From Pseudomonadota bacterium (GTDB lineage Bacteria; Desulfobacterota; Desulfobacteria; Desulfobacterales; Desulfobacteraceae), in assembly GCA_018816605.1 (NCBI GenBank), contig JAHIVS010000506.1, positions 1-8,158 on the forward strand: a stretch of 8,158 nucleotides of DNA, given 5' to 3'. The position numbers were made by a program, and so were the translations under genes. Shown piece after piece: positions 6,721 to 8,158 of the stretch (positions within the stretch are counted from its first letter, which is position 1; each line of letters opens with the position of its first letter). The notes beneath the pieces were generated by a model, which was given only the letters and a program-made list of their open reading frames with translations, made no database searches and was not told where the DNA came from.

Positions 6721-7407
6721 TCAAGAACTCTGGAGTGTTTCTAATGCCTGTTTCAGGGGGCAGTTCTCATTAAGGTCCTGGCCCTGGCGATATCTTATCA
6801 AAACGGCAATTGATTTTTCAGCCAGATCTTTTCTTATTTCTCGCCGTTTTCCTTTTACCCGTGCTATTTTCATTGAATCATAGGCTGTGGTTTTGTGGCG
6901 CATCCAGGCAATTACAGCCGCCTGTACCCGTTTATCAATGGGGATGCGCTGGGTTCTGGCCACGGTTCCACTGCCCACAGGGGTTGCGTGGGCGCTTATG
7001 ATTTTTCCAAGGGCATTTGCCTCGGTTTCGTACCGGGGATGGAAATTCAAAAATTTGACAATCTGGTCATAAAACGCCTGCACATAGGCCTCCTGTTTGT
7101 CCCGGCGCCTTGCCAGTTCACGTTTCCGATGCTCTGCATAGGCCGGTGTTGCCCTCTTGACCTCAACCGCCTGTTTTGCGGCCAGGATATGGTCGGCAGG
7201 GGCCCATATCCCCTTTGAGATCATCCGCCTGCCAAATTTTACCTGGACCCCCCAGACAGGGCCCTTTGATTTTACCCATCGTGTGACCGCGGCATCCCCT
7301 GCAGGCAGAAATGCCCACCCATCAGGCGGTATCCGCTTTTCCCCGGATTCAGACTGCAGCGTTTCCGCTGTGGGGCCCGGAAAAACCATCTGATGCTGTT
7401 GTGCCAT
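6721..7407 (-). CDS. DUF2293 domain-containing protein, function unknown
   Basis: The 228-residue protein is soluble, strongly basic in its middle and has no signal peptide or membrane segment. I recognise the DUF2293 family from the C-terminal part: GSGTVARTQRIPIDKRVQAA begins at residue 145, then AVIAWMRHKTTAYDSM (164-179) and the basic stretch VKGKRREIRKDLAEKSI (184-200). An N-terminal region (about 29-72, with GWAFLPAGDAAVTRWVK and GRRMISKGIWAP) and a Lys/Arg/Glu-rich probable helix (about 88-112) complete the usual bacterial layout. The Trp-Met-Arg-His and Thr-Thr-Ala-Tyr-Asp residues are the strongest conserved cluster and could be an active or nucleic-acid-binding site, but no function is established to my knowledge. 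The ATG at 7407 has GAAGG about 9 nt upstream. The gene is convergent with livF and follows the permease gene on the same strand after 150 nt. Confidence 0.88.
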   Translation of the reverse strand: MAQQHQMVFPGPTAETLQSESGEKRIPPDGWAFLPAGDAAVTRWVKSKGPVWGVQVKFGRRMISKGIWAPADHILAAKQAVEVKRATPAYAEHRKRELARRRDKQEAYVQAFYDQIVKFLNFHPRYETEANALGKIISAHATPVGSGTVARTQRIPIDKRVQAAVIAWMRHKTTAYDSMKIARVKGKRREIRKDLAEKSIAVLIRYRQGQDLNENCPLKQALETLQSS

Positions 7408-7453
7408 ATCGGTATGCCTTCATCCTTTTAATTTTACAAACGAAATCCATTTC

Positions 7454-7490
7454 ACCTGTTATTTTTTTAAAAGAGACCTGTTTAACGGGT
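7454..7490. repeat. Three ACCTGTT-like half-sites, candidate operator
   Basis: ACCTGTT occurs at 7454-7460 and 7476-7482, 22 bp apart. The second copy forms a 15-bp near-palindrome, ACCTGTT-T-AACGGGT (7476-7490), with one mismatched pair. The group overlaps the proposed -10 of the DUF2293 promoter, as an operator would. Binding is inferred, not shown. Confidence 0.4.
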
Positions 7491-7507
7491 TCCTTGGATT
7501 TTATCAA
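7476..7507 (-). promoter_or_regulatory. Possible promoter of the DUF2293 gene
   Basis: On the minus strand TTGATA (7507-7502; 5/6 to the -35 consensus) is followed after 17 nt by TAAACA (7484-7479; weak -10, 3/6). It would start a transcript about 65 nt before the ATG at 7407. The -10 lies inside a near-palindrome (7476-7490). The weak -10 keeps confidence low. Confidence 0.35.
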
Positions 7508-7524
7508 GTGAAAAAATAGACCAC

Positions 7525-7545
7525 GCATGTGCTGTGCACACCCTC
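7525..7545 (-). terminator. Weak possible terminator after the permease gene
   Basis: On the minus strand, shortly after the permease stop, TGTGC and GCACA can pair across a 3-nt loop (about 7529-7541), and a T6 run follows about 10 nt further on (7511-7516). The stem is short and the T run too distant for a good intrinsic terminator, so read-through into the DUF2293 gene is possible. Confidence 0.2.
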
Positions 7546-7557
7546 AATAATGATCGA

Positions 7558-8158
7558 TTAAAGTAATACTAAGGAGACGGCCATAACCCCCAGCAGTCCG
7601 GCAGCCGTGGGTATTAAATTGCGTCTTGCAACTTCAATGGGATCTGTCCCGGTAATACCAGCGGCCGGCAATATTGCCCAGGGAATGACACATCCGCCTC
7701 CAATGGCAATACAAAAGAATTGTCCCAATGCTGTAAGGGTCGCCAGATCCAGATTGGATGGGGCCCCCAGAACTTGAGACAGGGAACCGATGAGTGGGAG
7801 CCCAGAAAATCCCGAACCGTCAAGCCCTGTGATGGCCCCCACTGCGGATTGGACAATGACGGCAGTCACTTTTCCAATTGGAATGATATTTGCGAATGCT
7901 TTTCCCAAATCAAACAGCAAACCGTTTGCGCCTTCTCCAAAGATGGCTGCCGCCGGCCCGGGGGCTCCCATAAAAAAGAAGGCAGCAATAAAGAATACCG
8001 GCGCAAATATTTTTATCCCGAACCTGAAACCGGACCTTCCGTGATGGGTAATTTTCTCAAGCCCCTCTCTACCATACACCCCCATGGCAACCATGACCAT
8101 GATCAGAGCAATGGTTCCCCCCAGAAGGGCTGTGGCATCCCCCCCTCTGAGTTTGAAC
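7558..8158 (-). CDS. Polytopic membrane protein, probable permease (C-terminal part; start beyond window)
   Basis: The frame is open to the right edge of the window, so the ATG at 8100 is not the start: 19 further residues (FKLRGGDATALLGGTIALI) precede it without a stop. About 199 residues are visible. Hydrophobic segments occur at the visible start (around ALLGGTIALIMVMVAMGV), then FGIKIFAPVFFIAAFFFMGA, VTAVIVQSAVGAITGL, a long LATLTALGQFF to ILPAAGIT stretch that could form two spans or a re-entrant hairpin, and a C-terminal GLLGVMAVSLVLL. Glycine-rich motifs GLDGSGFSGLPL and IGGGCVIPWAILP between helices resemble the re-entrant loops of ion-coupled secondary transporters. No ABC or catalytic motif is seen. 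I cannot name the family or substrate; an ion-transporter-type carboxylate or cation/proton permease is the best guess. The gene ends TAA at 7558-7560. Confidence 0.75.
   Translation of the reverse strand, partial: FKLRGGDATALLGGTIALIMVMVAMGVYGREGLEKITHHGRSGFRFGIKIFAPVFFIAAFFFMGAPGPAAAIFGEGANGLLFDLGKAFANIIPIGKVTAVIVQSAVGAITGLDGSGFSGLPLIGSLSQVLGAPSNLDLATLTALGQFFCIAIGGGCVIPWAILPAAGITGTDPIEVARRNLIPTAAGLLGVMAVSLVLL

Noticed and set aside
6895..7511. Several + strand frames opposite the DUF2293 gene
   Set aside because: They are antisense to a coding region with recognisable conserved motifs and lack ribosome binding sites.
1..8158. CRISPR array, tRNA, rRNA, insertion sequence or phage element
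   Set aside because: No regularly spaced repeats, clover-leaf-like or rRNA-like sequence, transposase or terminal inverted repeats were seen.

Overview
The window holds an ordinary-looking bacterial chromosomal segment dominated by nutrient uptake ABC transporters. The substrate-binding protein at 2266 has a cleavable type I signal peptide and no lipobox cysteine, which points to a Gram-negative (diderm) cell with a periplasm. The moderately GC-rich coding style and family content would fit a Desulfobacterota-like (deltaproteobacterial) genome, but this is a weak inference and no phylogenetic marker is present.

Layout: (1) nt 1-1924, + strand: the 3' part of an operon for a peptide/nickel-type ABC importer. 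It contains the two ATPases DppD/OppD (cut by the left edge) and DppF/OppF, overlapping by an ATGA stop/start; the permeases and binding protein would be expected upstream. (2) nt 1925-2265: a 341-nt non-coding gap with a direct repeat, a possible promoter containing an 11-bp palindrome, and a strong imperfect hairpin just before the next ribosome binding site. (3) nt 2266-6610, + strand: a complete five-gene branched-chain-amino-acid-type (HAAT) ABC importer in the order binding protein, LivH, LivM, LivG, LivF. The genes are tightly packed: gaps of 16 and 2 nt, a 7-nt overlap, then a 2-nt gap. (4) nt 6611-6720: a convergent intergenic region with weak hairpins. (5) nt 6721-7407, - strand: a DUF2293-family protein of unknown function. 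(6) nt 7408-7557: a spacer with a possible promoter and repeated ACCTGTT half-sites. (7) nt 7558-8158, - strand: the C-terminal part of a polytopic membrane protein, probably a permease, whose start lies beyond the right edge.

The two ABC systems together suggest a locus for scavenging peptides and amino acids (or related small carboxylates). The liv-type cassette is complete: the periplasmic protein captures substrate, LivHM form the channel and LivGF drive transport by ATP hydrolysis. I found no CRISPR array, tRNA, rRNA, insertion sequence, phage gene or defence cassette. I do not see a convincing new multi-gene system; the least explained items are the DUF2293 gene with its repeat-bearing upstream region, the unidentified permease, and the structured leader of the liv-type operon.
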